A stretch of 64,000 nt of DNA. Origin: DASTBU01 sp035711845 (GTDB lineage Bacteria > Acidobacteriota > Vicinamibacteria > Vicinamibacterales > 2-12-FULL-66-21). This document shows positions 43,997 through 53,107 of the stretch, in pieces. The position numbers and the translations under genes were made by a program. The stretch covers positions 1-64,000 of the forward strand of contig DASTBU010000162.1 of assembly GCA_035711845.1 (NCBI GenBank). Direction: 5' to 3'. A model generated the notes under the pieces. The model was not told the DNA's origin. It saw only the letters and a list, made by a program, of their open reading frames with translations, and did not search any database. The stretch's first letter is position 1. Every line of letters begins with the position of its first letter.

Positions 43997-44624
43997 CGCC
44001 AAACCGGAATGTGATGCCGACCGTCGCGCGCCAGAAATCGAACTCCCCAAGCGCGAAATCGAAGTCCTCTTCGTCGTTCCCCTCGAACGAACGGAAGTAG
44101 CGGACGTCGCCCCGGATGCCGACGCTGTCGCTGATGAACCCGATGATTCCCGCTCCGATGTTGAACCCCCAGTCGTTGGCGTCGACGTCGAAGAAATTGT
44201 CCGCGCCCGTCACCTGCGTCCGAATCAGTCCCAGACCTGCCACGCCGAACGGACGAATGCCGGGGCCCGACTGGCCGCCAATCGGGGCGCCGATGATGAT
44301 GTTCCCCATCAGTGTCGTGACGTTGCTGTCATCGGCGAACGTGAAATCATCATCGTCGACGATGGACTCGAAGAAGTTGGGTGCATAGCCAAAATCGAAC
44401 TCAAAACCGATGGCGCCCGCTCCCATCCAGCCCAGCGATCCCCCGTATGTAAACTTGCGCTCGAAATCGTCACCTCCCGGCAAGCCGTCATCGAAGTCGG
44501 CCGACCCGTTGAAGGTGGTCCCGACGAAGGGCGTCAGCAGCCAGTCGGCGGCTGCCGGGACGGGGGTGGTGCCAATACCGAAGCAGGCCATCGCAGACGT
44601 GACGATGAACTTCCGTGCAGACAT
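43992..44624 (-). CDS. Outer-membrane beta-barrel protein
   Basis: A 210-residue protein with a signal peptide ending PVPAAA. Alternating amphipathic strands (WLLTPFVGTTFNGSADF, YGGSLGWMGAGAIGFEFDFGYAP, TTLMGNIIIGAP, GIRPFGVAGLGLIRTQVTG, DWGFNIGAGIIGFISDSVGIRGDVRYF) and a terminal aromatic strand (FWRATVGITFRFGG) fit an eight-stranded OmpW/OmpX-like barrel. Very acidic loops (DDGLPGGDDFE, VDDDDFTFADD, EGNDEEDFDF) are unusual. The ATG at 44624 has GAGGAGA upstream. The stop codon lies in the REP tail. Confidence 0.8.
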   Translation of the reverse strand: MSARKFIVTSAMACFGIGTTPVPAAADWLLTPFVGTTFNGSADFDDGLPGGDDFERKFTYGGSLGWMGAGAIGFEFDFGYAPNFFESIVDDDDFTFADDSNVTTLMGNIIIGAPIGGQSGPGIRPFGVAGLGLIRTQVTGADNFFDVDANDWGFNIGAGIIGFISDSVGIRGDVRYFRSFEGNDEEDFDFALGEFDFWRATVGITFRFGG

Positions 44625-44723
44625 ATTTCTCCTCAACTCTTCGTCCGGGCAGTTCTGCCCGTAACGGCGACCGGCTCATGCGTGACAGGACGCTGAGCCC
44701 AATTGTGCAAGCGCTATGCCCTG

Positions 44724-46169
44724 TTACTGTTCGACTGGCGTGCGGAGTTGAAGGGCGGTTTCCTGCAGGATCGTCCACGCGCGCGCGACGTGCGCCTCGG
44801 TCGTTCGAAGATTGCCGATGGCGAGCCTCAGGGTGAACCGGTTCTGCAGCCGAGTATGTGACAGGAATACTTCACCGCCCGCGTTGACCGCCTCCAGCAG
44901 CCGTTCGTTGAATGCATCATCGGCGTCGGCGCGGAAACATACGACGCTCAAGGGCACCGGCGCGACCCGAACGAAACCAGCGCTGGCATCGATCCAGTCC
45001 GCAAACAGCCGGGCCAGGCGCATGTGCTCGCCGAGACGCTCGCGGATGCCGTCCGCACCGAAGTGGCGCAGCACCATCCACAGCTTGAGGGAACGAAACC
45101 GTCGTCCAAGCTGCACACCGGTATCCATGAGGTTTCGAACGGGCGTGGACTCGACGGTCTTGAGATAGTCGGGCGTGAGCGCGAACGCCTGTCGAACGAG
45201 ATCCATCCGTCGACAGTAGAACGCACTCAAATCGAAGGGGGTGAAAAGCCACTTGTGCGGATTCACGACGAGCGAATCGGCCTTGTCCGCACCGTCGAGG
45301 ACCCACTCGTACCCCGGAACCATCGCCGCTACGCCGGCGTAGGCCGCGTCGACGTGCAGCCAGATGTTCTCCTGCCGGCAGATCTCGGCGATCTCGGCGA
45401 CGGGATCGACGCTCGTGGTCGAGGTCGTTCCGACCGTCGCGACGGCCGCTACGGGCAGCCATCCGTTCGCGCGATCTTCGGCAATCGCGGCAGCGAGCGC
45501 TCCCGACACCATGCGGAACTCATCGTCACACGGCACGCGATAGAGCGCTTCGTGGCCGAGGCCCAGCAGGATCACGGCCTTGTCGATCGACGAGTGCGCC
45601 TGTTCCGAGCAATAGATCCGCATGCGCGGGACGTCCGGCCGCTGTGCCAGACCCAGCGGACGTACACCGGGGACGGCCGCCTCACGCGCCGCGGCCAGCG
45701 CGTGGAGGCTGGACACGGAAGCCGTGTCGTAGATGACGCCTTCGAAGTCGTCCGGCATTCCGATGAGCCGCCGGAGCCAGGCCAGCGTGACCTCCTCCAG
45801 TTCGGTCGCAGAGGGCGACGTTCGCCAGAGCATTGCCTGCACGTTCAGCGCCGACGAGAGAAAATCGGCGAGGATGCCAGGGCCGCTTCCCGTGATGGCG
45901 AAGTAGGCGAAGAATCCCGGGTGATTCCAATGCGTGATCCCCGGCATCAGGATGCGCTCGAAGTCGGCCAGGATCTGGTCGAATGATTCACCCCGTTTCG
46001 GGGCTTCGCCGGGCAGGCCGGCCTTCACCTCGCCGGGCTGGACGCGCGAGAGGACCGGATAGAGCTCCACGCTGGACAGGTAGCCGGCGATCCAGTCCAC
46101 GAGCCGATGCGCCTCGCGGCGGAACTCCTCCGGATCCATGTCGCCCAAGCGGCTGCGTTCGTCGCTCAT
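44724..46169 (-). CDS. PLP-dependent decarboxylase (aromatic-L-amino-acid decarboxylase family)
   Basis: A 481-residue group II decarboxylase. MDPEEFRREAHRLVDWIAGYLSSVELYPVLSRVQPGEV is the domain-swap N-terminus. ITHWNHPGFFAYF contacts substrate, YCSEQAHSSIDKAVILLG stacks on the cofactor, LHVDAAYAG holds the Asp, and NPHKWLFTPFDLSAFYCR carries the Schiff-base Lys. It should decarboxylate an aromatic amino acid to its amine; substrate choice (Trp, Tyr, Phe, Dopa) cannot be read. Cytoplasmic, 20 bases upstream gap to the next gene on the same strand. Confidence 0.9.
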   Translation of the reverse strand: MSDERSRLGDMDPEEFRREAHRLVDWIAGYLSSVELYPVLSRVQPGEVKAGLPGEAPKRGESFDQILADFERILMPGITHWNHPGFFAYFAITGSGPGILADFLSSALNVQAMLWRTSPSATELEEVTLAWLRRLIGMPDDFEGVIYDTASVSSLHALAAAREAAVPGVRPLGLAQRPDVPRMRIYCSEQAHSSIDKAVILLGLGHEALYRVPCDDEFRMVSGALAAAIAEDRANGWLPVAAVATVGTTSTTSVDPVAEIAEICRQENIWLHVDAAYAGVAAMVPGYEWVLDGADKADSLVVNPHKWLFTPFDLSAFYCRRMDLVRQAFALTPDYLKTVESTPVRNLMDTGVQLGRRFRSLKLWMVLRHFGADGIRERLGEHMRLARLFADWIDASAGFVRVAPVPLSVVCFRADADDAFNERLLEAVNAGGEVFLSHTRLQNRFTLRLAIGNLRTTEAHVARAWTILQETALQLRTPVEQ

Positions 46170-46189
46170 GCCCGGCGGATTCCTTGCGC

Positions 46190-46696
46190 TCAGCGTTTAT
46201 GCGATGCCACGTAGTCGAGCGCGAACTTCTTCAACGTTGGACTCGTGAGCCCGATCGCGGTCGCTTCGTCTGTTGCTCGCGAAACGTCCCAGCCGTCCAC
46301 GACCACGCGCTTGATCAACCACATCGCGGCGACGCGATTAGCGCTGCCGCAGTGGATGTACATGGGTTGATTGGCGGGATCACCCACCGCCTTCAGGAAA
46401 TCGTCCACCGATTCAGTCGAAGGGTTGGATGCGTCGACTGGTATGTGCACGTATTTCAGCCCGTGTGCGGAGGCTGCGCTCCGGGCTGCAGCGATATCCA
46501 CATCGGGTTCGCCGTCACGACGGAGGTTGATGACGGAAGCGAACCCGAGCTTCTTGATCTCGGGAAAAGCATCGGGAGCCGTGGCGCCGGCGCACATGAC
46601 CGCAGCGTCTACGCGGGTGACGTTCTTCGCGCCAGGCAGCGCGAGCTTCTCGGGCGACTGCTGCAACGCAACAAGCAGGAGGAAAGTCGTCAGCAT
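46190..46696 (-). CDS. Exported tyrosine-phosphatase-like (DUF442 / beta-lactamase hydrolase-like) protein
   Basis: A 168-residue protein with a very short signal (MLTTFLLLVALQQSP). FPEIKKLGFASVINLRRDGEPDVD is the typical DUF442 start and PMYIHCGSANRVAAMWLI the phosphate loop, with Cys and Arg separated by four residues rather than the five of classical PTPs. Relatives act on small phosphorylated molecules or as accessory to sulfide oxidation, but the true substrate is unknown. It is upstream of the decarboxylase gene with a 20-base gap, so probably co-transcribed. Confidence 0.75.
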   Translation of the reverse strand: MLTTFLLLVALQQSPEKLALPGAKNVTRVDAAVMCAGATAPDAFPEIKKLGFASVINLRRDGEPDVDIAAARSAASAHGLKYVHIPVDASNPSTESVDDFLKAVGDPANQPMYIHCGSANRVAAMWLIKRVVVDGWDVSRATDEATAIGLTSPTLKKFALDYVASHKR

Positions 46697-46761
46697 TCCC
46701 CGATTTTGGGCCGGGGAAGTGCCTGCGTCAACTGAGCGCCCTCAGGCTGCCGATCCGGCGC

Positions 46762-47808
46762 TCAGCGCTTCTCCACGTCGAGCGTAACCGGCTCCGTGAG
46801 TCGAACGGTGACGATCGTGCCAGCCGGCAGGGTCGCCGGGTTGCGGTCACCGGCCATGGTTGCGGCCGTGCCGCCAGCGGCGCCGGCAGCACCGCCGAGC
46901 ACGGCGCCCTTACCGCCGCCGAGGATCGCGCCGAGGATTGCGCCACCCACGGCCGCCCCGCCAATCTTGCGCGCGCTCTCTCCGCTTGGTGGTTCGCCCT
47001 CGCGATAAATCTGTTCCGCGTGGATTCGGGCCTCGGTTCCGTCGGCGAAGACGATCGTATGGAAGCGCACCCCCAGACGCGCCCGTTCCTTGATCTTTCC
47101 GCCACGCTCAACGAGCGTCACCGCACCGATCATCCGGGAACCCGCCGGAATGGCGACGCGGCCGTCGGCCAGGACATCACGCGTCACGCGCGCATCGACC
47201 CTGTCTTCAACGCTGGCTCGCTCGCTCGAGAGCGAGGTCTGGACCTGCAGGCCGATAACAGACGCTGCCGGTACAACCACCTCGACGAACTCGCGCTGGG
47301 GCGGCGGAATGGGCACAACTTCCGCCGGTACCGGCAAGGGCGGCTCGGTCGCGACGGGCACCGACGTATCCGGCCCGACGCCCGTATTCGGGCCGCCTCG
47401 CGGCTCCGTCGTGCGTGGTCGCTCAGGAGCGGTCGAAACCGGGTCCCGGGAACTGTGGTCCGGCTGGGTGCTGGGTGGCCGTCGATCTTGGTGCAGCCGT
47501 GGACGGGGAGCCGGGGCGGGTTCGGCCTTGCGTGGCCGCTCCGGCTCCACTGTCGCCGGCTTCTGCAGATCGGGCTTTTCGGCCGCGGACTCAGCTGTTG
47601 CAACAGGAGCCGGCTCCACGACCGCCTCGGTTTCGGTCACCGGCGCCTGCCCGATCCTGCCCGAGGGGGGATTTGCGAGAGGGGCCGCGGGCTGTTCCAC
47701 GACCACGGGCTCTGCCGCATTCTGCCGCACTGCGACGTAGGCACCGCCTGCCGCCGCGGCGATACAACCAGCCGCCAACAGACCCACGACGACGGGCTTC
47801 GTCAACAT
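46762..47808 (-). CDS. Envelope protein with Pro-rich linker and glycine zipper
   Basis: A 348-residue protein: one N-terminal membrane anchor (PVVVGLLAAGCIAAAAGGAYVAV), about 130 residues of Pro/Glu/Arg-rich linker, then a beta domain (VVVPAASVIGLQVQTSLSSERASVEDRVDARVTRDVLADGRVAIPAGSRMIGAVT) resembling the TrbI/VirB10 or SLBB-like exported fold. A glycine-zipper stretch follows (IGGAAVGGAILGAILGGGKGAVLGGAAGAAGG) and a last PAGTIVTVRL strand. It probably spans the periplasm. Function unknown; common in this kind of genome. Confidence 0.7.
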   Translation of the reverse strand: MLTKPVVVGLLAAGCIAAAAGGAYVAVRQNAAEPVVVEQPAAPLANPPSGRIGQAPVTETEAVVEPAPVATAESAAEKPDLQKPATVEPERPRKAEPAPAPRPRLHQDRRPPSTQPDHSSRDPVSTAPERPRTTEPRGGPNTGVGPDTSVPVATEPPLPVPAEVVPIPPPQREFVEVVVPAASVIGLQVQTSLSSERASVEDRVDARVTRDVLADGRVAIPAGSRMIGAVTLVERGGKIKERARLGVRFHTIVFADGTEARIHAEQIYREGEPPSGESARKIGGAAVGGAILGAILGGGKGAVLGGAAGAAGGTAATMAGDRNPATLPAGTIVTVRLTEPVTLDVEKR

Positions 47809-48110
47809 CCTGTTTTGCTCCTGGACACGCTATGGAAGAGCAAGAGGTGTACCCTTGAGTTCGGCACCAAACTGGCCCCTTTTCGGTCTGTGCAGCCCAG
47901 AGGCCGGACGCGGCAGATGACACCCGTGTCCTCGCTGAAGGACCTGCGGATTCTACCGCCAGACCTCCCAGTGCGGAACTCTCTGCTGCTTCAGCTCCAT
48001 ACGACCCGACGATTGGCGGTTTGTCGCGCCCGGCGACCATGTACACTTGCACTCAGCTTTGTGCAGGCTGTCGGTACCACAGTTGCACATCCGATCGTAG
48101 TGGAGGATCC
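47809..48110. other. Intergenic region, 302 bases
   Basis: A divergent intergenic space between the glycine-zipper protein gene and the DUF gene at 48111. No ORF with a credible start, RNA gene or repeat was found. A GGAGG (about 48103-48107) serves the rightward gene. The stretch must carry both promoters, but no hexamer pair was convincing. Confidence 0.5.
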
Positions 48111-48722
48111 ATGCGACGCCGTGTTCTGTCTTTCGCTCTCGTCGTCCTGTCGCTCTCGGCGGTTCGCGCCGAGGCCGTGACGGCGAAGGACATTCTCGAT
48201 CTGACGCGCGCCGGTCTGGGCGAAGAGGTGCTGCTGGCCCTGATCGAGGTGGACGGCAGCCTGTTCACGATCGACACGGAAACCCTCAAGAACCTCAAGG
48301 CTGCCGGGGTCAGCGACCGCGTACTCGAGGCCATGGTCAGGAGCGGTCGCACGCCCCAGGCGGCTTCTCCCGAATCGAACTGGGCGCCGGTCGAGCCAGA
48401 ACCACCCCAACCGCAAGTCATCGTGATCGAACATGAACGGCCAATTGTCGAGCAGGTGGCCGTCCCCGTTCCTGTGTATATACCGGTGGTTTCCAGCCCG
48501 CATGTGCGGAGGCACGCAGGACTGATCGGCTCGCAACCTCTCGACCCTTCACCCGGTTTTGGAGCGGTCGTGCCTGCGCAACAACAGCACAAGTCTGCTC
48601 ACCCCGTTTATTGGGGATGGGGAGGCAAGTTGCGTCCTGATGCCTGGAAACCAGCGGCGGAATCCGGGCACCGTCCGAACCAGAAGCCCGAGTCGCAACC
48701 GGCGAAACCGCCTCGCCAGTAG
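48111..48722 (+). CDS. Exported hypothetical protein with repeated-helix domain
   Basis: A 203-residue protein with a signal (MRRRVLSFALVVLSLSAVRAEA). Residues 22-70 form a small helical domain (TAKDILDLTRAGLGEEVLLALIEVDGSLFTIDTETLKNLKAAGVSDRVLEAMV) that recurs in secreted proteins of related bacteria. The rest is a Pro/Glu/Val-rich low-complexity region ending KPESQPAKPPRQ. No enzymatic motif. ATG 48111 was chosen with GGAGG upstream; the frame extends further but into non-coding DNA. Confidence 0.7.
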   Translation: MRRRVLSFALVVLSLSAVRAEAVTAKDILDLTRAGLGEEVLLALIEVDGSLFTIDTETLKNLKAAGVSDRVLEAMVRSGRTPQAASPESNWAPVEPEPPQPQVIVIEHERPIVEQVAVPVPVYIPVVSSPHVRRHAGLIGSQPLDPSPGFGAVVPAQQQHKSAHPVYWGWGGKLRPDAWKPAAESGHRPNQKPESQPAKPPRQ

Positions 48723-48788
48723 CCGGTCACGCGTCGGTGACGCGAACGTCACTGAGTCCTTCACCTGGCTCCGTTCCGCGTTGTCGCA

Positions 48789-49946
48789 TCAGGCGGCGCG
48801 GTCGTCGGACGAGTCTCGGGTCGACAGCCGATGCTTCACGTCCTTGCCGATTTTGAGGACAGCTGGTAACAGCGCCGCTGTACCGATCAGCAGGTCACTC
48901 GTCCGCACCGCTAATTCCACGGGCCGCTGAGAAGTGGGCCGCTGAGAGGTGGGCCGCTGAGAGGTATCGAGGTCGGAGTTGACGTCTTCGGGAAATGGAA
49001 CAGCAGGCAGTTCGCCTCGCGCCCGCCGCTCCTCGTAGGCTCTTTCCGCGGCACGTCCGATCCGCTTCTTTTCCCCGGGCACCTTCTCGCCGGCGGACTT
49101 GCCGTAGGGCGAGGCGTGCTCGATCTCGGCGTTCAACTCGCCGCCAATGAGGATGACCAGGCCGGAGAGATAAAACCACAGGAGAAGGATCATCACGCCG
49201 CCGATCGCGCCGTAGGTTTCGTTGTAGCTGGCGGCAAGCGACAAGTACAGTTTGAGGCCGAGCGAAACAGCCACCCATAGCAGCGTGGCGAGGATCGAGC
49301 CCGGCGTGATCCAGACCCAGTCCTGCTCCGCGTCGGGACCGAAGTAATAGACGAGCGCGATCGCCGTGGCGACGAGAACGAACACGATGGGCCACTGGCC
49401 GATCTTCCAGGCCCATTCGAACACATCCCCGAGGCCGAACGCGGACGCCACCCGCTCCGCGAGGCTGGGCCCGGCGATAATCAGCGTCATCGACACCAGG
49501 ATGAACAGCGCCAGGCCCACGGTCAGGGCGATAGCGGTCAGGCGTGTCTTCCACCACGGGCGTCCCTCGGTGATGTCGTACGCCGTGTTCAACGTCGTGA
49601 TCATCGAGACGAGGGCGTTCGAACTGCTCCAGAGGGTGAAGAGAAACGCCACCGTCAGAATTCCGCCTGTGCGGCTCTGAGAGATCTGCTTGATCTGGTC
49701 GGCGATGATCCGGACCACATCGGGAGGCGCTACGCTGCTTAGCCTGCGGACGATTTCGTCCACGAGGTTGTGCACCGGAAAGAAGCTGGCGATCGAAATG
49801 AGCGCCAGCAGTGCGGGGAAAAGCGCGAAGAAATAGTAGTAAGCCTGCTGGGCCGCAAGGCCCGGCACGTCGTCGGCCATCGTCTCGCGCGCCGTTCGCC
49901 TGGTCAGCTCCCACCAGCTCAACGGGACCTTCAGGTTCGCCAGCAT
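48789..49946 (-). CDS. YihY/BrkB-family inner-membrane protein
   Basis: A 385-residue protein with six hydrophobic segments. AAQQAYYYFFALFPALLALISIASFFP and the AYNETYGAIGGVMILLLWFYLSGLVILIGGELNAEIEH block are diagnostic of the family once misnamed ribonuclease BN. The C-terminal 110 residues are a charged cytoplasmic tail containing a threefold TSQRP repeat (15-base DNA period near 48925-48965) and a short hydrophobic end (TSDLLIGTAALLPAVLKIGK). Role unknown, possibly transport or envelope integrity. Confidence 0.85.
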   Translation of the reverse strand: MLANLKVPLSWWELTRRTARETMADDVPGLAAQQAYYYFFALFPALLALISIASFFPVHNLVDEIVRRLSSVAPPDVVRIIADQIKQISQSRTGGILTVAFLFTLWSSSNALVSMITTLNTAYDITEGRPWWKTRLTAIALTVGLALFILVSMTLIIAGPSLAERVASAFGLGDVFEWAWKIGQWPIVFVLVATAIALVYYFGPDAEQDWVWITPGSILATLLWVAVSLGLKLYLSLAASYNETYGAIGGVMILLLWFYLSGLVILIGGELNAEIEHASPYGKSAGEKVPGEKKRIGRAAERAYEERRARGELPAVPFPEDVNSDLDTSQRPTSQRPTSQRPVELAVRTSDLLIGTAALLPAVLKIGKDVKHRLSTRDSSDDRAA

Positions 49947-50047
49947 GCTGGGTGAAAAGCAAGCCGGCTGCCAGGCTGGGCCCCTCGACTATCCGGGGCG
50001 GCGGCGCTTGTGTTATAAGGCCACATCTCCCACGTCAGGAGGACTTC

Positions 50048-53023
50048 ATGAGTGGCCGTTCGCTGCGAGGCGCCTCCATCCGCTTCGTATTCGCTTTCCT
50101 GCTGCTTGTCGTGAGCATGCCCGGGCTGGAGCCCTTGGCGCAGTCACGGCGGCAAGCCCCCCGACAACGTGTTGATGAAGAGTACACCGCGAAGATCAAG
50201 GAGTACACGCAGGATCCGCGGATCATCACGGAGCTGGTGGATCACCTTCCCGCCTCGGATACCGTCCCGACGCCGCTGAAGTTTTTCGGCCGGATGCCCG
50301 GCACGCCAGGCGAGCTGACCTACGCGAAAGACATCTATCGCTACTACGAGGCGATCGACAAGGCATCGGATCGCATCGCGATGTGGACCATCGGCAAGAC
50401 CGAGGAGGGGCGCGACATGGTGCTCCTGGCCGTCGCCGATGAATCGACGATCAGGGACATCGAGAAGTACAAGGGCATGCTGGCCGCGCTCACCGATCCG
50501 CGAAAGACCACCGAGGATCGGGCGCAGCAGATCCTGCAGACCGCCAAGCCCATTTACTGGATCACGAGCGGCATGCACTCACCCGAGAACGGCGGTCCCG
50601 AGATGCTGATCGAGCTTCCGTACCGCCTGGCCGTCGGCGAGTCTCCGTTCATCCAGCAGATCCGCAACAACGTGATCACTATCATCACGCCGGTCATCGA
50701 GGTGGATGGGCGTGAGAAGCAGGTCGACACCTACTACTTCAACAAGAAGCGGCCGCAGGGCGAGCAGCGGCTTCCGCTGATGTACTGGGGCAAGTACGTC
50801 GCGCACGACAACAACCGCGACGGCATGGGCCAGTTCCTGGCGCTGACGCGCAACGTGACGAAGACGTTTCTCGAGTGGACGCCGACCGTGATGCACGATC
50901 TTCACGAGCAGTCCACGTATCTCTACGCATCCACGGGGACGGGCCCCTACAACGAAGCGATCGATCCGATCACCGTGGACGAGTGGTGGCTCCTCGCGAA
51001 AACGGAGGTCATGGAGATGACCAAGCGCGGCGTTCCGGGCGTGTGGACCTACGGGTTCTACGACGGTTGGACGCCGAACTACATGTTCTTCATCGCGCAC
51101 ACGCACAATGCGATCGGCCGGTTCTACGAGGTCATGGGTTATGGTCCTGACAACCGGGAGGTCAGGGCGGGCGCGACGACCACGAGCCGCGAGTGGTTCC
51201 GGCCCAACCCGCCGCTTCCGTCGATCAAATGGGGACCTCGCAACAACACGAACATCCAGCAGTCGGCGATCCTGATCGCCCTCAATCATGTTGCGAAGAA
51301 CAGGGAGACCTACCTGGAGAACTACTGGCTGAAGAACAAGCGCGCCGTCGAGCGAGGGAAGAACGGCCCGACGTACGGCTGGGTCATTCCCGCATCGCAG
51401 CGCCGGAAGGCCGACGCTGCCGACGCGGTGAACGAACTGCGCCGCCAGGGTCTGGAGATTCACCGCGCGGCCGCCGCATACAAGGCCGGGGATGTCCAGG
51501 TCGAGGCCGGCGATTACGTCATCCGGGGCGATCAGCCCTACCGGACGCTGGCCGACATGTATTTCTCGGTGCAGAGCTTTTCCCCGTCGAACCCCCGGCC
51601 GTACGACGACACAGGCTGGACCTTCCCGCTCCTGCGAAACGTCGTCGTCAGGACGGTGAACGACAAGGCGATCCTGGATCAGCGCGGCACGATCGTGACG
51701 GCTGATGCGAGGGCGTCTGGCGGCGTCGAGGGCAGCGGTCCCGTCATCGTGGTCGATCACACCACCGACAACAACCTCGTCACGTTCCGGTTCAAGCATG
51801 CCGACGTGAAGATGCGTGCCGCGCAGGAAGAGTTCGAGGCCGGCGGCCGGAAGTTCCGCGCTGGCGCGTTCGTGATTGACGGCGCGGATCGCGCGAAGGT
51901 CGAGCCGACTCTCCGCGACCTCGGCCTGTCGGGGTTCGCGGTGCCCTCGGCGCCGTCGGTTCCGATGCACGATCTGGACATCCCGCGCATCGGGTACGTC
52001 CACTCGTGGCAGCGCACCCAGGACGAAGGCTGGGTGCGCGCCGCGTTCGATACGTTCCGCGTGCCCTACACCTACTTCGCGGATATCACGCTTCGCGATG
52101 GCAACCTGCGCCAGAAGTACGACGTCATCGTCTTCCCGCACGTGGGGGGCACGGCGCAGTCGCAGGTGGCCGGCATCGCGCGCACGGGCAAGCTGGCGCT
52201 GCCTTACAAGAAGACGGCGGAGACGCCCAACCTGGGTGCGATCGACGAGGCAGACGACATCCGCGGCGGGATGGGCTGGGAAGGGCTGATGGAGCTCGTC
52301 AAGTTCGTCCAGCAGGGAGGCACGCTGATCGTCGAGGGCTCGACGTCCACGATCTTCCCCGAGTACAACGTGACGACTGGGATCACCGTCGAGGCGCCGG
52401 GCAGCCTGTTCGTGCGTGGATCGGTCATGCGCGGTGTGGTCGCCGATCGGCGCAGCCCGATCGCGTATGGATTCGACGCGCAAGTACCGGTGTACTTCAA
52501 CCAGGATCCGGTGTTGAATGCCGCTGGTGGCGGCGGCGGATTCGGCGGAGGACGCGGCGGTGGCGGCACGCCGGGCGTCGGCATGAACATCACGCCGATG
52601 GCGGGCGCGTCGCAGAACCGGCTGTCCACGTGGGATTGGGACCATCCCGCGGCGCCGGGCCGTGGTCCGCAACGCGGACAGGGTGATGACGCCGACGGGG
52701 CGTTCGGCGGGCGCGGTGGTTTTGGCGGAATCGGTGGAGCCGATCCGGAGACGCGGCCGCGCGTGATCCTGCAGTTTCCATCGAACCCGGACGACATGCT
52801 CCTCTCGGGAGTGCTCGTCGGTGGCCAGGCGCTGGCGAACCGGGCGCAGGTTGTCGATGCGCCAGTCGGGCAGGGCCATGTGGTGATGTTCGCGATCCGT
52901 CCCTACTGGCGCTGGCAGACGCAGGGTACCTACTTCCTCGGCTTCAATGCGATTCTGCACTGGAACGATCTGAACGCGGGTCGCGACCGAGCGCGCGGGA
53001 CGGCGACGTCGCAACAGGAGTAG
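50048..53023 (+). CDS. M14-family zinc carboxypeptidase, large exported
   Basis: A 991-residue protein with a signal (ending ...EPLAQ). The zinc site is HSPENGGPEM (HxxE, near residue 178) with a downstream His in VMHDLHEQSTYL; the NRD-type NNRDGMGQF lies between. The C-terminal half has no zinc motif and resembles a glutamine-amidotransferase-like sandwich (DVIVFPHVGGTAQSQVAG, GGTLIVEGST). It is broken by GGGGGFGGGRGGGG and GAFGGRGGFGGIGG loops. It should trim C-termini or D-amino-acid-type peptides outside the cell. The TAG stop directly abuts a REP element. ATG 50048 was chosen with AGGAGG upstream. Confidence 0.85.
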   Translation: MSGRSLRGASIRFVFAFLLLVVSMPGLEPLAQSRRQAPRQRVDEEYTAKIKEYTQDPRIITELVDHLPASDTVPTPLKFFGRMPGTPGELTYAKDIYRYYEAIDKASDRIAMWTIGKTEEGRDMVLLAVADESTIRDIEKYKGMLAALTDPRKTTEDRAQQILQTAKPIYWITSGMHSPENGGPEMLIELPYRLAVGESPFIQQIRNNVITIITPVIEVDGREKQVDTYYFNKKRPQGEQRLPLMYWGKYVAHDNNRDGMGQFLALTRNVTKTFLEWTPTVMHDLHEQSTYLYASTGTGPYNEAIDPITVDEWWLLAKTEVMEMTKRGVPGVWTYGFYDGWTPNYMFFIAHTHNAIGRFYEVMGYGPDNREVRAGATTTSREWFRPNPPLPSIKWGPRNNTNIQQSAILIALNHVAKNRETYLENYWLKNKRAVERGKNGPTYGWVIPASQRRKADAADAVNELRRQGLEIHRAAAAYKAGDVQVEAGDYVIRGDQPYRTLADMYFSVQSFSPSNPRPYDDTGWTFPLLRNVVVRTVNDKAILDQRGTIVTADARASGGVEGSGPVIVVDHTTDNNLVTFRFKHADVKMRAAQEEFEAGGRKFRAGAFVIDGADRAKVEPTLRDLGLSGFAVPSAPSVPMHDLDIPRIGYVHSWQRTQDEGWVRAAFDTFRVPYTYFADITLRDGNLRQKYDVIVFPHVGGTAQSQVAGIARTGKLALPYKKTAETPNLGAIDEADDIRGGMGWEGLMELVKFVQQGGTLIVEGSTSTIFPEYNVTTGITVEAPGSLFVRGSVMRGVVADRRSPIAYGFDAQVPVYFNQDPVLNAAGGGGGFGGGRGGGGTPGVGMNITPMAGASQNRLSTWDWDHPAAPGRGPQRGQGDDADGAFGGRGGFGGIGGADPETRPRVILQFPSNPDDMLLSGVLVGGQALANRAQVVDAPVGQGHVVMFAIRPYWRWQTQGTYFLGFNAILHWNDLNAGRDRARGTATSQQE

Positions 53024-53107
53024 GGGGACAGTCCCCTTAAGGGGACTGGTGCCCTAAGGGGACAGGTGCCTTAAGGAGCCTGTCCCCTTTCCATTTTCTG
53101 CTTACCC
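53023..53107. repeat. REP-like element, copy 3 (next to the RAYT gene)
   Basis: Three tandem GGGGAC units, a perfect terminal hairpin (53058-53087, arms GGGGACAGG and CCTGTCCCC around CTTAAGG) and the tail CCATTTTCTGCTTACCCGC. It lies between convergent genes. The transposase stop TAA (53102) is read from the tail. Being next to the RAYT gene, this is a good candidate for the enzyme's own substrate. Confidence 0.88.

Noticed and set aside
50579..53014. 811-residue leftward open frame opposite the M14 peptidase
   Set aside because: Antisense shadow; the rightward frame has the signal peptide, HxxE motif and ribosome site.
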